Of a stretch of 64,000 bases of DNA, positions 1 through 8,513 are shown piece by piece. The translations under genes were made by a program, and so were the position numbers. The stretch is from Ignavibacteria bacterium. Its GTDB lineage: Bacteria; Bacteroidota; Ignavibacteria; Tepidaquicellales; Tepidaquicellaceae. The stretch is from contig JADJYU010000008.1 in NCBI GenBank assembly GCA_016719565.1, positions 62,001 through 126,000 of the forward strand, in the 5' to 3' direction. Below the pieces are notes generated by a model, which saw only the letters and a program-made list of their open reading frames with translations, searched no databases and was not told the origin of the DNA. Each line of letters begins with the position of its first letter. The stretch's first letter is position 1.

Positions 1-2
1 AA

Positions 3-377
3 ATTCTGGAGACATGGAGTGAAAACGGAGGTACTGTATTTATAAACGGATCAAACAATTATGACTTTACTTTATGGGCTTCAAAAGCTTATGGTGATAA
101 CCTGGTATTAAAGGGCGGCAGATATTGTTTTTATACCGGGGATGTAAATAATGATCAGATAATTGATTCGGAAGATCTTGCAATGGTGGAAAATGATGTG
201 TTTATTTATACTACCGGAGATGTTATTACTAATTTAAACGGCGATAATATTGTCGATATTGACGACCTTGCAATTGCTGACAGGAATGCAGAAAATCTTG
301 TAATGACGGAAAGGCCGGGTCAGACATTGCAAAAGAGAAACAATTTGTTAAAGAAAAATCAATTTGTGAAAAAGTGA
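3..377 (+). CDS. Dockerin-like secreted protein, C-terminal fragment
   Basis: The reading frame is open from the left edge of the window, so the start lies outside and only about 124 residues are visible. They match the C-terminal halves of the next two genes: a stretch containing LETWSENGG and NYDF, then AYGDNLVLKG, then two EF-hand-like loops (GDVNNDQIIDSEDL and LNGDNIVDIDDL) of the type-I dockerin kind, which bind calcium in the known family. A basic tail ends in VKK. I infer an exported surface or extracellular protein and the first of three tandem paralogues. The catalytic or binding part, if any, is missing here. Nothing else is recognisable in the 135 bases before the next gene. Confidence 0.8.
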   Translation: MLETWSENGGTVFINGSNNYDFTLWASKAYGDNLVLKGGRYCFYTGDVNNDQIIDSEDLAMVENDVFIYTTGDVITNLNGDNIVDIDDLAIADRNAENLVMTERPGQTLQKRNNLLKKNQFVKK

Positions 378-512
378 ACTAATTTTTTCAGTCTCCTGAT
401 TTTTTGTTAAAGAAAATATATTAATCGATTCACTTTAAAAGTCTCTAAGAACGTTTTTATTAAAAGTAAATTATTTTATTAAAAATAGTTAAGTTTATTT
501 AAACTATAAAGT

Positions 513-1745
513 ATGAGGAAATTTATATTGTTCATTTCATTTTTAATATTATCTGAGTTCTCAATCGCTCAGACAAGTACAATAATTCCTCAGTATATAC
601 TTGAAGCAAAAAATTTTGATCTTGTTAACTCAAATAAGTTAGTGTTTGATCTTATATTTACACATACAGATTCGATCCCGCTTCAATTAGCCGGATGGCA
701 GTTTGTTTTCAGAGCGCCTCAGACCCTTGGTAATTTTCCGGCAGGTATGGGCGCCGGTTCTTCATTTAATCTTGATACAATAAATGGTATCCCCGCTTCA
801 GACCTTCCGGTGATTTTCAGACCGAGAAACGGGAATACCGTTGCATCAGAGAACAGCCCGGGAAATTATGAATTCAGACTTGTGGCAAACCCTTTGCCCG
901 GAGCCGGAAACGGTTTAATAATTCCGTCCGGCGTTCCGTTACTGATCGGAAAATTTTACATGAGATCTGCAACTCCGATTGATATATCTGTATTAAATGT
1001 GAATTCATTTATTATCAGGGACAGCTGCGAGTGGCCATTATCAGTTACAAGAACTAAAATGCACTGGTATAATGAAAACAATTTTTATCAGGAGTTTACA
1101 AGATGCGCAAGTCACATTGTAAATACCGTTTTAATCCCGCCGGATATAGAACTGACTATTAAGCTTACAATCGAAGGGCTTTATGATCCGGTTTCAGATG
1201 TGAGCCGGAAGAAAGATACTGTTACAGCATATTTAAGGAATATAAACTCACCTTATCAGGTTGTCGATTCTTCAAAATCAATAATTGACAGTATATCGCA
1301 TACGGGAAATTTTGTCTTTCTCAATCAACCGACAGGACAATATTATTTTTCAGTTAAAAACAATAAAATTCTCGAGACCTGGAACCAATCGGGCGGGAAT
1401 TATTTTATCCGCGGAATAAACAGCTATGACTTTACTTCATCAGCTTCAAAAGCATACGGAAATAACATGGTATTAAAAGGAAACAGATATTGTATATACA
1501 GCGGAAATTTTAACAATGATAATATAATAGATGCTGATGATCTCAGCTTAACAGATAATGATCTTTATAATTTTGCAGCCGGAGATGCTCTGACAAATAT
1601 AAACGGCGATGATATAGTTGATTTGGAAGACCTTGTAATTGTTGACCGGAATGTACTGAATCTGGTACTCGTACAGTGGCCCGGTTTAATAGATAAGAGA
1701 CAAATTTTAAAAAACAAAAAATCATTTACGGGAGGAATAAAATGA
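513..1745 (+). CDS. Secreted dockerin-like repeat protein (tandem paralogue 2)
   Basis: 410 residues with an N-terminal signal peptide ending near SIAQ. Residues about 25-200 form a beta-rich domain with the segment LAGWQFVFRAPQ, which resembles cohesin-type or related beta-sandwich domains; that assignment is tentative. Residues about 210-330 hold the module shared by this family (DTVTAYLRN, LETWNQSGGN, AYGNNMVLKG). Residues about 335-385 carry two calcium-loop motifs, NNDNIIDADDL and INGDDIVDLEDL, as in dockerin type I. It has no NPFNP sorting domain although other exported proteins here do, so the paired loops may take its place. The gene overlaps the next one by 4 bases (ATGA), so the two are cotranscribed. 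The substrate or partner is unknown. Confidence 0.85.
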   Translation: MRKFILFISFLILSEFSIAQTSTIIPQYILEAKNFDLVNSNKLVFDLIFTHTDSIPLQLAGWQFVFRAPQTLGNFPAGMGAGSSFNLDTINGIPASDLPVIFRPRNGNTVASENSPGNYEFRLVANPLPGAGNGLIIPSGVPLLIGKFYMRSATPIDISVLNVNSFIIRDSCEWPLSVTRTKMHWYNENNFYQEFTRCASHIVNTVLIPPDIELTIKLTIEGLYDPVSDVSRKKDTVTAYLRNINSPYQVVDSSKSIIDSISHTGNFVFLNQPTGQYYFSVKNNKILETWNQSGGNYFIRGINSYDFTSSASKAYGNNMVLKGNRYCIYSGNFNNDNIIDADDLSLTDNDLYNFAAGDALTNINGDDIVDLEDLVIVDRNVLNLVLVQWPGLIDKRQILKNKKSFTGGIK

Positions 1746-2851
1746 AACAAATTTGCAGAATGTTATTTTTCACGTTCAGTATAATTCCGGGTATTCTTTT
1801 TTCTCAGCTGCCGGAATATAACTTAACCGCAAAAAACTTTTCCAATCCGGTTCCAAATGTCTTGGAGTTTGATATTTACATAGAACATACAAATTCACCA
1901 ACAGCATTCGAATATTCCGGAGGTCAGTATTTTTTTAACTTCAATCCGATGATCGCAAACGGAGGGGAATTGTTTTTTTCTTTTGCAGGAGACACCTCAG
2001 ATCTTCCTGTGCAACTGCGTCCAAGAAATCCTAAGATTACAGGCAATCAGCTCCAATTGGCGAGTAATAATTTTCCGGGAGCTGGAAACGGATACATTAT
2101 GACAGACAACGGCAGTCCGGGAACAAGAATTGTAAGTATGAAAATCACGACAACCGCTCCGGCGCTTTCAAATGATCCTTTAAATTTCCAATGGAGAAAT
2201 GCCCTTCCTGATCCTTTTACAAAAATTTATGCATACATAGGAAATGTAAATACAAATGTAACTTCCAATGCAGCGCATATAATTGATACTTCAGGAATCT
2301 TCATAACATATAATATAAAGATTGCAATAGACGGTTTATTAAGAACTGCATTTAGCCATCATACACGAAGAGATACCGTTACAGTATATCTTGCGAATTC
2401 AGTGTCTCCATATAACTTTATTGATTCAGCTACCAACATTATAGATTCACTTACATTAAGCGCTACATATAATTTCGGTAATGCCGTCAACGGAACTTAC
2501 TATCTTGTTATAAAACATCACAACTCAATTGAAACCTGGAGCAAAGCCGGCGGAGAAAATGTCATGAACGGAAATGTTTATAATTATGATTTTACTTCTT
2601 CTGCGGCAATGGCTTACGGGAATAATCTTGTTTTCAAAGGCTCGCTATATTGCATATACAGCGGAGATGTTAATCAGGATTTTATTATAGATATTTCAGA
2701 TTTAAGTGATGTTGATAATGATGTTTATAATTATGCATCAGGATATTTAGCAACTGACTTAAACGGAGATTATGTTGTAGAAGGCAGAGATATGACAATA
2801 ATAGATAACAACAAAAATGCCTTTGTAAGAAACCCTGTATATGGAGATTAA
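1742..2851 (+). CDS. Secreted dockerin-like repeat protein (tandem paralogue 3)
   Basis: 369 residues with a signal peptide (hydrophobic core FFTFSIIPGILFS). Same plan as the upstream gene: a beta-rich N-terminal domain starting at LPEYNLTAKNF, a middle module with RRDTVTVYLAN and IETWSKAGGEN, then two dockerin-like loops, GDVNQDFIIDISDL and LNGDYVVEGRDM. The second loop is degenerate because acidic positions are lost, so it may bind calcium poorly. The start overlaps the upstream stop as ATGA, and a GGGAGG Shine-Dalgarno-like sequence at 1730-1735 lies inside the upstream coding sequence, which supports translational coupling. The function is unknown; the architecture indicates an exported surface protein. 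Confidence 0.85.
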   Translation: MKQICRMLFFTFSIIPGILFSQLPEYNLTAKNFSNPVPNVLEFDIYIEHTNSPTAFEYSGGQYFFNFNPMIANGGELFFSFAGDTSDLPVQLRPRNPKITGNQLQLASNNFPGAGNGYIMTDNGSPGTRIVSMKITTTAPALSNDPLNFQWRNALPDPFTKIYAYIGNVNTNVTSNAAHIIDTSGIFITYNIKIAIDGLLRTAFSHHTRRDTVTVYLANSVSPYNFIDSATNIIDSLTLSATYNFGNAVNGTYYLVIKHHNSIETWSKAGGENVMNGNVYNYDFTSSAAMAYGNNLVFKGSLYCIYSGDVNQDFIIDISDLSDVDNDVYNYASGYLATDLNGDYVVEGRDMTIIDNNKNAFVRNPVYGD

Positions 2852-2877
2852 AAAATTTTTAAAATTAGAAATCAAAC

Positions 2878-3624
2878 TCACTCATAAAAAAACAAATAAA
2901 ACAAACTCATAGACAAAGTCTGGCTCGTGATTATAAGCAGCAGAAGCACAGCTATAAATTTTAATACAGTCTTGAATTTATTCCCTCCGAAAAAACCTGT
3001 AAAAGCATATCCGAAATAAATTATCCAGAGCAAATAATAAATACCTACGCCGATCGTCCAGTTTGATTTTGTGAAATAAATCAATGGTGTCAGGACGATG
3101 TAGAATACAGTTCTCTCCGCCGCTATAAACGTTTGAAATATAAGATTCTCCGCATAGTTATATCCTGACTTTCTGAAAATTATCCTTGAATATGCAGCAG
3201 CAACAGGAACACTGACAAACAGGATAATATTGAAATATTTATAAATGAAACTATTGAAGAGTATGAAAAATCTCTGCTGTGAGGTAATACCTTCGAGCAT
3301 ACCGGGATTTATATTCGGACCGAAGAGGGTAAACTTAACTGCAAGAAATGTAGCCGCTGCAACAGCAAGTATGAGGAATTGTAAAGGATTAAAATATTTC
3401 TTTCTTTTGCCGTCAAGATATTCCCGTACTACAGTTCCCGGACGGATCAAAAGCTCTTTAATCAGAAAAAATATTCCCGAGTCAAGGTGTGTGAATGAAT
3501 GAAAAAAATTATGAGTGATCTCACGCAGAGTTATTCTGCCGTGAATTTTTTTCTGTCCGCAATTACCGCAGAAGCTGCCTGTGAATTCGCTTCCGCAATT
3601 TTTACAGACAACGGACTGATTCAA
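2878..3624 (-). CDS. DUF3667 membrane protein with zinc ribbon
   Basis: 248 residues. The N-terminus carries a four-cysteine zinc ribbon (CKNCGSEFTGSFCGNCGQK), followed by the conserved HGRITLREITHNFFHSFTHLDSG segment split around the ribbon boundary, and then RPGTVVREYLDGKRKKYFNP, the signature of DUF3667. Several hydrophobic helices follow (about residues 85-245). The family is common in Bacteroidota and its function is not known. The protein should sit in the inner membrane with the ribbon in the cytoplasm. It lies downstream of a terminator that separates it from the DUF4397 gene, so it may have its own promoter. It converges with the dockerin-like gene on the other strand. Confidence 0.8.
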   Translation of the reverse strand: MNQSVVCKNCGSEFTGSFCGNCGQKKIHGRITLREITHNFFHSFTHLDSGIFFLIKELLIRPGTVVREYLDGKRKKYFNPLQFLILAVAAATFLAVKFTLFGPNINPGMLEGITSQQRFFILFNSFIYKYFNIILFVSVPVAAAYSRIIFRKSGYNYAENLIFQTFIAAERTVFYIVLTPLIYFTKSNWTIGVGIYYLLWIIYFGYAFTGFFGGNKFKTVLKFIAVLLLLIITSQTLSMSLFYLFFYE

Positions 3625-3643
3625 TTCAAATTAATATTAATAA

Positions 3644-3677
3644 AAAAGAGAGTCCGGAAATTAACGAACTCTCTTTT
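3644..3677 (-). terminator. Intrinsic terminator of the DUF4397 gene
   Basis: A 10-bp perfect inverted repeat (AAAAGAGAGT / ACTCTCTTTT) with a 14-base loop. Read on the minus strand it is followed by a run of six T. It sits just after the stop of the DUF4397 gene. Confidence 0.75.
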
Positions 3678-3691
3678 GAAATAAATTAAAG

Positions 3692-4390
3692 TTACTGATT
3701 CTGATATAAAGCTAAACCAAGAGCCTGAACTCCGGTACCTCCGGGTACGCCTTTTGCAATGACCGTGTAAATTCTTCCGGCTGCAAGATCCTGATCTATA
3801 AGATTAGCTAATGTACTACTTGTTCCCGCCTGATTCATATAAAGATTGTAAACACCGCCTACTACAGGTCTGAAATCAGCTACCTGACCGTAAGTGTAAA
3901 ACGGAAACCATGGGGTTGCCTTATTATCAGCGCCGATATCCAATGCTGCCGTTCCCGGAGCAAGGTGAATAAATCTTACCGCTGCGTTTGTGTTACCCGG
4001 TGATGTCAGATTGTCAGTAGTTATCAAAGGAATAATATTTCCGCCGTTTTGATAAACAAAAACAGAGTAATATTTATTTTCAGACAGGAAAATTGTTGTA
4101 TCTATTACCGTTGCGCTGCCGGCAATTATTTTAAGTCTGTTGTTACCTGATGTCAGCTGCTGATAAGGAAGTCTCTGCAGATATGAAACACCGGATGAGA
4201 CTACAGTCCCGTTAATTTCAATATCTACATTCGGTCCGCCTGCCAGGGTATGATAAACGCTCATGTACCCGTAAGTAGTAGTAGGATTAATTATGCTGTC
4301 TTCTTCACATCCGTAGAAATTCAGAGAGGAAGCAATAATTATCAGCGATAATAAAAGGTATTTTGGTAAATTTAGGTTTTTTATTTTCAT
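3692..4390 (-). CDS. DUF4397 lipoprotein
   Basis: 232 residues. An N-terminal signal ends in the lipobox LNFYGC, so the mature protein should be lipid-anchored at the cysteine. The body matches the DUF4397 pattern: GYMSVYHTLAGGPNVDIEIN, a short beta strand set, LSENKYYSVFVYQNG, then a second copy-like segment AAVRFIHLAPGTAALDIG. DUF4397 proteins are predicted periplasmic or surface beta-sandwich proteins of unknown role. The gene is monocistronic, with a strong terminator after its stop and the glycosyltransferase gene about 90 bases upstream on the same strand. Confidence 0.8.
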   Translation of the reverse strand: MKIKNLNLPKYLLLSLIIIASSLNFYGCEEDSIINPTTTYGYMSVYHTLAGGPNVDIEINGTVVSSGVSYLQRLPYQQLTSGNNRLKIIAGSATVIDTTIFLSENKYYSVFVYQNGGNIIPLITTDNLTSPGNTNAAVRFIHLAPGTAALDIGADNKATPWFPFYTYGQVADFRPVVGGVYNLYMNQAGTSSTLANLIDQDLAAGRIYTVIAKGVPGGTGVQALGLALYQNQ

Positions 4391-4477
4391 TTGTGCTTTT
4401 TTTTAATTAGATCATTATTGTAAAGCCTATATATAATTATGATTTACGTTAAAATAAAGTTAATTAAAAATGTGTTT

Positions 4478-5491
4478 TCAGCTGATATTACTGATGACTT
4501 CGCTGATCCCTATTCCGTTCTCAAATTCACATCTTTCTTTATCACTGCTGCAGTACTTATCGCAGAATTCTTTACTAACTTCCAGGTTGACAGCGTTTTT
4601 TCCGAGGGCTCCCCAGTGTTTAGCGCAGTTCATAGGTCTGTGACAATATAATCCGATAGTTTTTACTTTAAGAGCTGAAGCAAGGTGCAGCGGTCCGGTA
4701 GAAGAAGCAATCAGCAAACTGGTATTGGCAATAATTTTTATCAGATCTCTTAATCTGTGAACTGACTTATCTGCAAAAAATATATTATCATATTTCATTC
4801 CGGTAAATTTATCGCGAAAGGCTTTGGTCATTTCCTTAGCGGTCAGTATTATTTCTAATTCAGGTTTAATTGCTGTTATGTTTTCTATAAGGTGAATATA
4901 TTTATCCTCACTCCAGTTGCGGGATGAATTTCCCGAACCTGTGTGTACTATTATTTTTTCTCTGTCCGGTTTACAACCTGTTTTATTCAGGATATCTCCG
5001 CCTTCAGCAATTTCATTATCATTTAAAAATATCTCAGGAGTCAGATCGTCTGTTACTACTCCGAGCTTTCTTGCAAGATCCATACAGTAGTCAGCTTCAT
5101 GACGGAGAGGAATGTATTTATTTCTTGAAACGCTTTTCATGAATGTGATCACTTCGTAAAGCTTTCTGCCTACACCGATGCGGTTTCGTATTCCTGCAAG
5201 GAACATCTGATATGCGGCTCTCTCGGCCGGCATTATAAGAAGTGCGTCAGTGAATTTAAATGATCTCAGCTCTTTCACAATTTTTCCAAAAGAATCTTTT
5301 TTCATATTATCTCTTATTATCACATCAAGATTCGGATTTCCGGTCAGAATATCTGATGAGTTCTCATTAGTCAAAGCTCCGATAAATGACCCGGGAAATT
5401 TCTTTCGTAACTCCCTGATCACAGGAGTTATCATTACCACATCCCCGACTTTGTCTGTCCGGACTACCAGTATCCTTTTCTGCATTTGCAA
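4478..5491 (-). CDS. Glycosyltransferase family 9 (heptosyltransferase-like)
   Basis: 337 residues. The N-terminus RILVVRTDKVGDVVMITPV is the typical GT9 opening, and the C-terminal donor-site region contains IVHTGSGNSSRNWSEDKYIHL and LLIASSTGPLHLASALKVKT, as in ADP-heptose:LPS heptosyltransferases. Family members add heptose or related sugars to the lipopolysaccharide core at the inner face of the cytoplasmic membrane. The exact sugar cannot be read from the sequence. Two ATG codons lie two residues apart at the start (MQMQKR), and either could be used. The gene is alone on this strand, divergent from the Ycf48-like gene, with 180 bases between them for two promoters. No other LPS genes are nearby. 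Confidence 0.87.
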   Translation of the reverse strand: MQMQKRILVVRTDKVGDVVMITPVIRELRKKFPGSFIGALTNENSSDILTGNPNLDVIIRDNMKKDSFGKIVKELRSFKFTDALLIMPAERAAYQMFLAGIRNRIGVGRKLYEVITFMKSVSRNKYIPLRHEADYCMDLARKLGVVTDDLTPEIFLNDNEIAEGGDILNKTGCKPDREKIIVHTGSGNSSRNWSEDKYIHLIENITAIKPELEIILTAKEMTKAFRDKFTGMKYDNIFFADKSVHRLRDLIKIIANTSLLIASSTGPLHLASALKVKTIGLYCHRPMNCAKHWGALGKNAVNLEVSKEFCDKYCSSDKERCEFENGIGISEVISNIS

Positions 5492-5610
5492 AATTAATCA
5501 ATCTCATCAGAAATTTATAAATAAAAACTCAGTATTGTTTTCTATGAACAGGAAAGTGTTAAACAATAGCTGTTTTGAAAATTACTTTTCACAATTGGTG
5601 AATATTACCA

Positions 5611-5641
5611 TTTGACTTTACGTGTCAGCATAAATAATTTG
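5611..5641 (+). promoter_or_regulatory. Candidate Bacteroidota-type promoter
   Basis: TTTG at 5611-5614, a 19-base spacer, then ATAATTTG at 5634-5641. This compares with the consensus TTG-N19-TAnnTTTG, with two mismatches in the -7 box. It lies about 30 bases upstream of the start of the Ycf48-like gene, which also has an AAAGGAG ribosome site at 5656-5662. Confidence 0.4.
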
Positions 5642-5671
5642 CACCGGTATTAATTAAAGGAGAAGATCATT

Positions 5672-6835
5672 ATGAATAGAGTATTTGAAATTATGAGTTG
5701 TGTTTTCCGCTTTTTGCAATCAGCTTTACTATTTATATTTTTATCAAGTGATTCAATTTTTTCACAAAGCGCATGGCATTGGCAACATCCTCTGCCGGCA
5801 GGCAACACATTAAACTCAGTGGATTTTATTAGTGATCAGACGGGATTTGCAGCAGGAGATTTAGGATGCATAATAAAAACGACTGACAGAGGAAAGAACT
5901 GGATAGAACTTTCTTCAGGTACGGTGAATAATATTCACAAAATAAAATTTCTAAATGTAAACACAGGTATCTGCGCCGGTAAAAACGGCTTACTGATGCG
6001 GACTAAAGACGGCGGAATTTACTGGGAAACTGTGACCGGTCTTTCGCTGCCGGATATTCATGATATTGATATTGCCGGTAATACTTTTTTTATCTGCGGA
6101 TTGAATGGAAATGTTATGAAGAGCGCTGACGGTGGTAATATTTGGATCAGCATAAATGCTCAAGGCGGATTGCCATTGTTTTGCATAAGCTTTCTTAATG
6201 AATTCACAGGAGTATGCGGAGGATATAATACAATAATAAAAACCACCAACGGCGGGATCAGCTGGAATAATCTGAATGCAGGCATACTTCCGGCGACTCA
6301 GATCACCGAAATAAAATATACAGACAGTAATAAAATTTATGCCGCTGGAAATTCGCAACCGGGAGATTTTTATTTTTCAAACGACGGCGGAAGTAACTGG
6401 CAGAGAAATTCTCTCGGACTTCAGTATCTTTACGGAGGGAGCGTTGATCTTGTAAGAGCAATGGATTTCAGGGATGCGGATAACGGATACATTGTTACTG
6501 ATCTTGGAACAATATTAAACACTTCTGACGGAGGCAGTCACTGGAATAAAGATTCTTCACAGAGATTCAGTTATCTGAAAACGGAAATATTTAAAGATGT
6601 ATTATATAATGATAACGGGAATATTTTTTTTTCGGGTAATGGCGGGAAAGTATTAAAAAAGCCGGACTGCGGAGAAGAATTAATTATTCTTACAGGAAAT
6701 AATATAAATTTTTACGACAGCTATACTGCGGAAAATGGTGATGTCTACTGCACAAGTGACAGCGGTATAATATTAAGAAAAAAACCGGATCACCGGAATG
6801 GGAAAAAATTTTTATTGCAAAGGATGTTATTTTAA
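5672..6835 (+). CDS. Ycf48-like repeat T9SS protein, N-terminal part (frameshifted)
   Basis: 387 residues. A signal peptide (hydrophobic SALLFIFLSSDSIFS) is followed by repeated blades of about 40-45 residues, each ending in an Asp-box-like motif: TDRGKNW, SADGGNIW, TTNGGISW, SNDGGSNW, TSDGGSHW. This is the Ycf48/photosystem-II-stability-factor-like seven-bladed propeller family, widely used in exported Bacteroidota proteins. The frame stops soon after a seven-A run at 6778-6784, while the -1 frame carries the continuation of the repeats without a break. One missing A explains this; the true gene would run 5672-7851 and encode about 726 residues. The ligand is unknown. Confidence 0.85.
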   Translation: MNRVFEIMSCVFRFLQSALLFIFLSSDSIFSQSAWHWQHPLPAGNTLNSVDFISDQTGFAAGDLGCIIKTTDRGKNWIELSSGTVNNIHKIKFLNVNTGICAGKNGLLMRTKDGGIYWETVTGLSLPDIHDIDIAGNTFFICGLNGNVMKSADGGNIWISINAQGGLPLFCISFLNEFTGVCGGYNTIIKTTNGGISWNNLNAGILPATQITEIKYTDSNKIYAAGNSQPGDFYFSNDGGSNWQRNSLGLQYLYGGSVDLVRAMDFRDADNGYIVTDLGTILNTSDGGSHWNKDSSQRFSYLKTEIFKDVLYNDNGNIFFSGNGGKVLKKPDCGEELIILTGNNINFYDSYTAENGDVYCTSDSGIILRKKPDHRNGKKFLLQRMLF

Positions 6836-7851
6836 AGAGCATAACATTTTCAGATCCGCATACAGGATTTGTTTGCAGTAATAAAGGAAGAATATTCAGG
6901 ACATCAGACGGCGGAGATTCATGGTTAGAATTTTCTCCCGGAATTAAAAGCATAAGTGTCAATAAGATTTATTTCAAAGATAAATACAACGGCTTCATAA
7001 CAGGCGGGATTGAGAATTCCGGTAAGGGAATTATTTACAGTACTGCTGACGGAGGTGTAAACTGGAAAATAAATTTTCTAAACACAGGCGAAGGAATTTT
7101 CAATGATATTTACTTTACAGATTTTATGACAGGATTTGCTGTTGGCGGCAACGGAAGTATAGCATTTACATATGACGGCGGATTAAACTGGAGCTTAAAA
7201 AACCTGACACCATATGACTTTCATTCAATAAATTTTAACGGGAGCGGAACGGGAATTATCACAGGAGAAAACGGAGTGATATACAGAACCTCAGACGGCG
7301 GTAAAAGCTGGCTGTTCATCAGCCCTGTTCAATATAATAATCTTAATTCAGTTTTATTCACAGATGAACTGAATGTCATATCTGCAGGTGATAACGGCGT
7401 CGTAATTCATTCATCAGATGCTGGACTTAACTGGCAAATAATATATTCGGGTACAAACAACAATTTACTTTCATTAAATTCTGACGGCAAGGGAATTTAT
7501 TCGTTTGGCGAAAATGGAAGTATCTTATATTCAGTAATAGATAAAATCCGAAATGCCGCAGGAATTTATAAAAATATTATTGGAATAAATAATACTACAA
7601 CATTAACAAGTTATCCGAATCCTTTTAATCCGGTCACCCGGATAAGCTTTTCAATTCCCGGGAGCGGATTTGTGAATATAAAAATTTATGACATTACCGG
7701 GAAAGAAGTTATAACTCTTATACATGAAATAAGAGAGGCAGGAAATTATCAGGTTGGGTTTAACGGCAGCAAACTGGCCGGGGGTATTTATGTTTGCCGG
7801 ATGGAATTCGATAATACTGTTAGAATTAATCGTATGATACTTTTAAAATAA
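6785..7851 (+). CDS. Ycf48-like repeat T9SS protein, C-terminal part (frameshifted)
   Basis: Continuation of the previous entry in the -1 frame, open from the A7 run onwards. It begins TGSPEWEKIFIAKDVILKSI and holds more propeller repeats ending in TSDGGDSW, TADGGVNW, TYDGGLNW, TSDGGKSW and SSDAGLNW. A T9SS type A sorting domain follows: YPNPFNPVTRISFSIP, then KIYDITGKEV and GGIYVCRM, ending in RMILLK. That domain directs export across the outer membrane and is usually removed on attachment to the cell surface. There is no translation start at the junction, so it should not be read as a separate gene; the first ATG in this frame (7126) falls inside a repeat. Confidence 0.8.
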
Positions 7852-7864
7852 ATATTTATTGTTC

Positions 7865-8497
7865 TTATTTAATAAGTCCGAGACCTTCAAGCGCAGATGC
7901 GTCTCCCGGGCTCAGCATTAGAACTTTATTAAATAAAATTTTTGATTCCCTGTAAAGTCCGAGCTGATAATTTGTCCAGGCAAACATCAAAAGTCCATCA
8001 TAGCCAAATGGATAAAGATTCACAACTTTTTCAAACAGGGAGTTGGCTTTGGAATAATCCTGTCTGTAGTAATAAATATTTCCGAGCTGATAATTAACAA
8101 AAGTATTCTGCGGATCCTGCAGAAGAATTTTATCATAATTTTCAATAACTTTATCCCAAAGGTCTGCAGCAGAAGCAGGCAGATTATAACCCAGTTTTGC
8201 TTCAATAGAATACGGCATCAGATCAATTGCCTTCTGATAATAATTCATTGACTCATTATAATTAGCCGCTTTATAATAAAGCCAGCCGAGTCTTAAGTTC
8301 ATCTCATAAGAATCAGCAAGATAAACTTCCTGAATATCTTTTACCGCCTGAGTATAATCCAATATTGTTTCGCTGTTCAGACTTTTCGAAAAAGCTTCAG
8401 TAACGGGATCCCCCTGAGAGTATAATGAATTTACATTAATAAGAAACGCTGCAGACAGGATAAAACAAATTTTACAGAATCTTGTGTAATATTTCAT
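7865..8497 (-). CDS. Exported TPR-repeat protein
   Basis: 210 residues: a signal peptide (FILSAAFLINVNSLYSQ) followed by about four tetratricopeptide-type helix pairs, seen in segments such as LGWLYYKAANYNESMNYYQKA, NYQLGNIYYYRQDYSKANSL and GLGLIK at the end. TPR proteins act as protein-binding scaffolds, and this one should be periplasmic. It is the last gene of a six-gene minus-strand operon that starts with the PqqD-like gene at 14746. The preceding beta-barrel gene ends 16 bases upstream. Its own TPRs resemble the TPR part of that barrel protein, so the two may work together. The gene converges with the Ycf48-like gene 13 bases away. Confidence 0.75.
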   Translation of the reverse strand: MKYYTRFCKICFILSAAFLINVNSLYSQGDPVTEAFSKSLNSETILDYTQAVKDIQEVYLADSYEMNLRLGWLYYKAANYNESMNYYQKAIDLMPYSIEAKLGYNLPASAADLWDKVIENYDKILLQDPQNTFVNYQLGNIYYYRQDYSKANSLFEKVVNLYPFGYDGLLMFAWTNYQLGLYRESKILFNKVLMLSPGDASALEGLGLIK

Positions 8498-8513
8498 AAT
8501 TTTAAATTAATAT

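Noticed and set aside
1..2851. Cellulosome cluster
   Set aside because: Dockerin-like loops are present but there is no glycoside hydrolase or scaffoldin; Bacteroidota use such loops on many exported proteins.
7126..7851. Separate 241-residue gene
   Set aside because: It starts inside a propeller repeat, lacks a signal peptide and continues the upstream frame; it is the end of one frameshifted gene.
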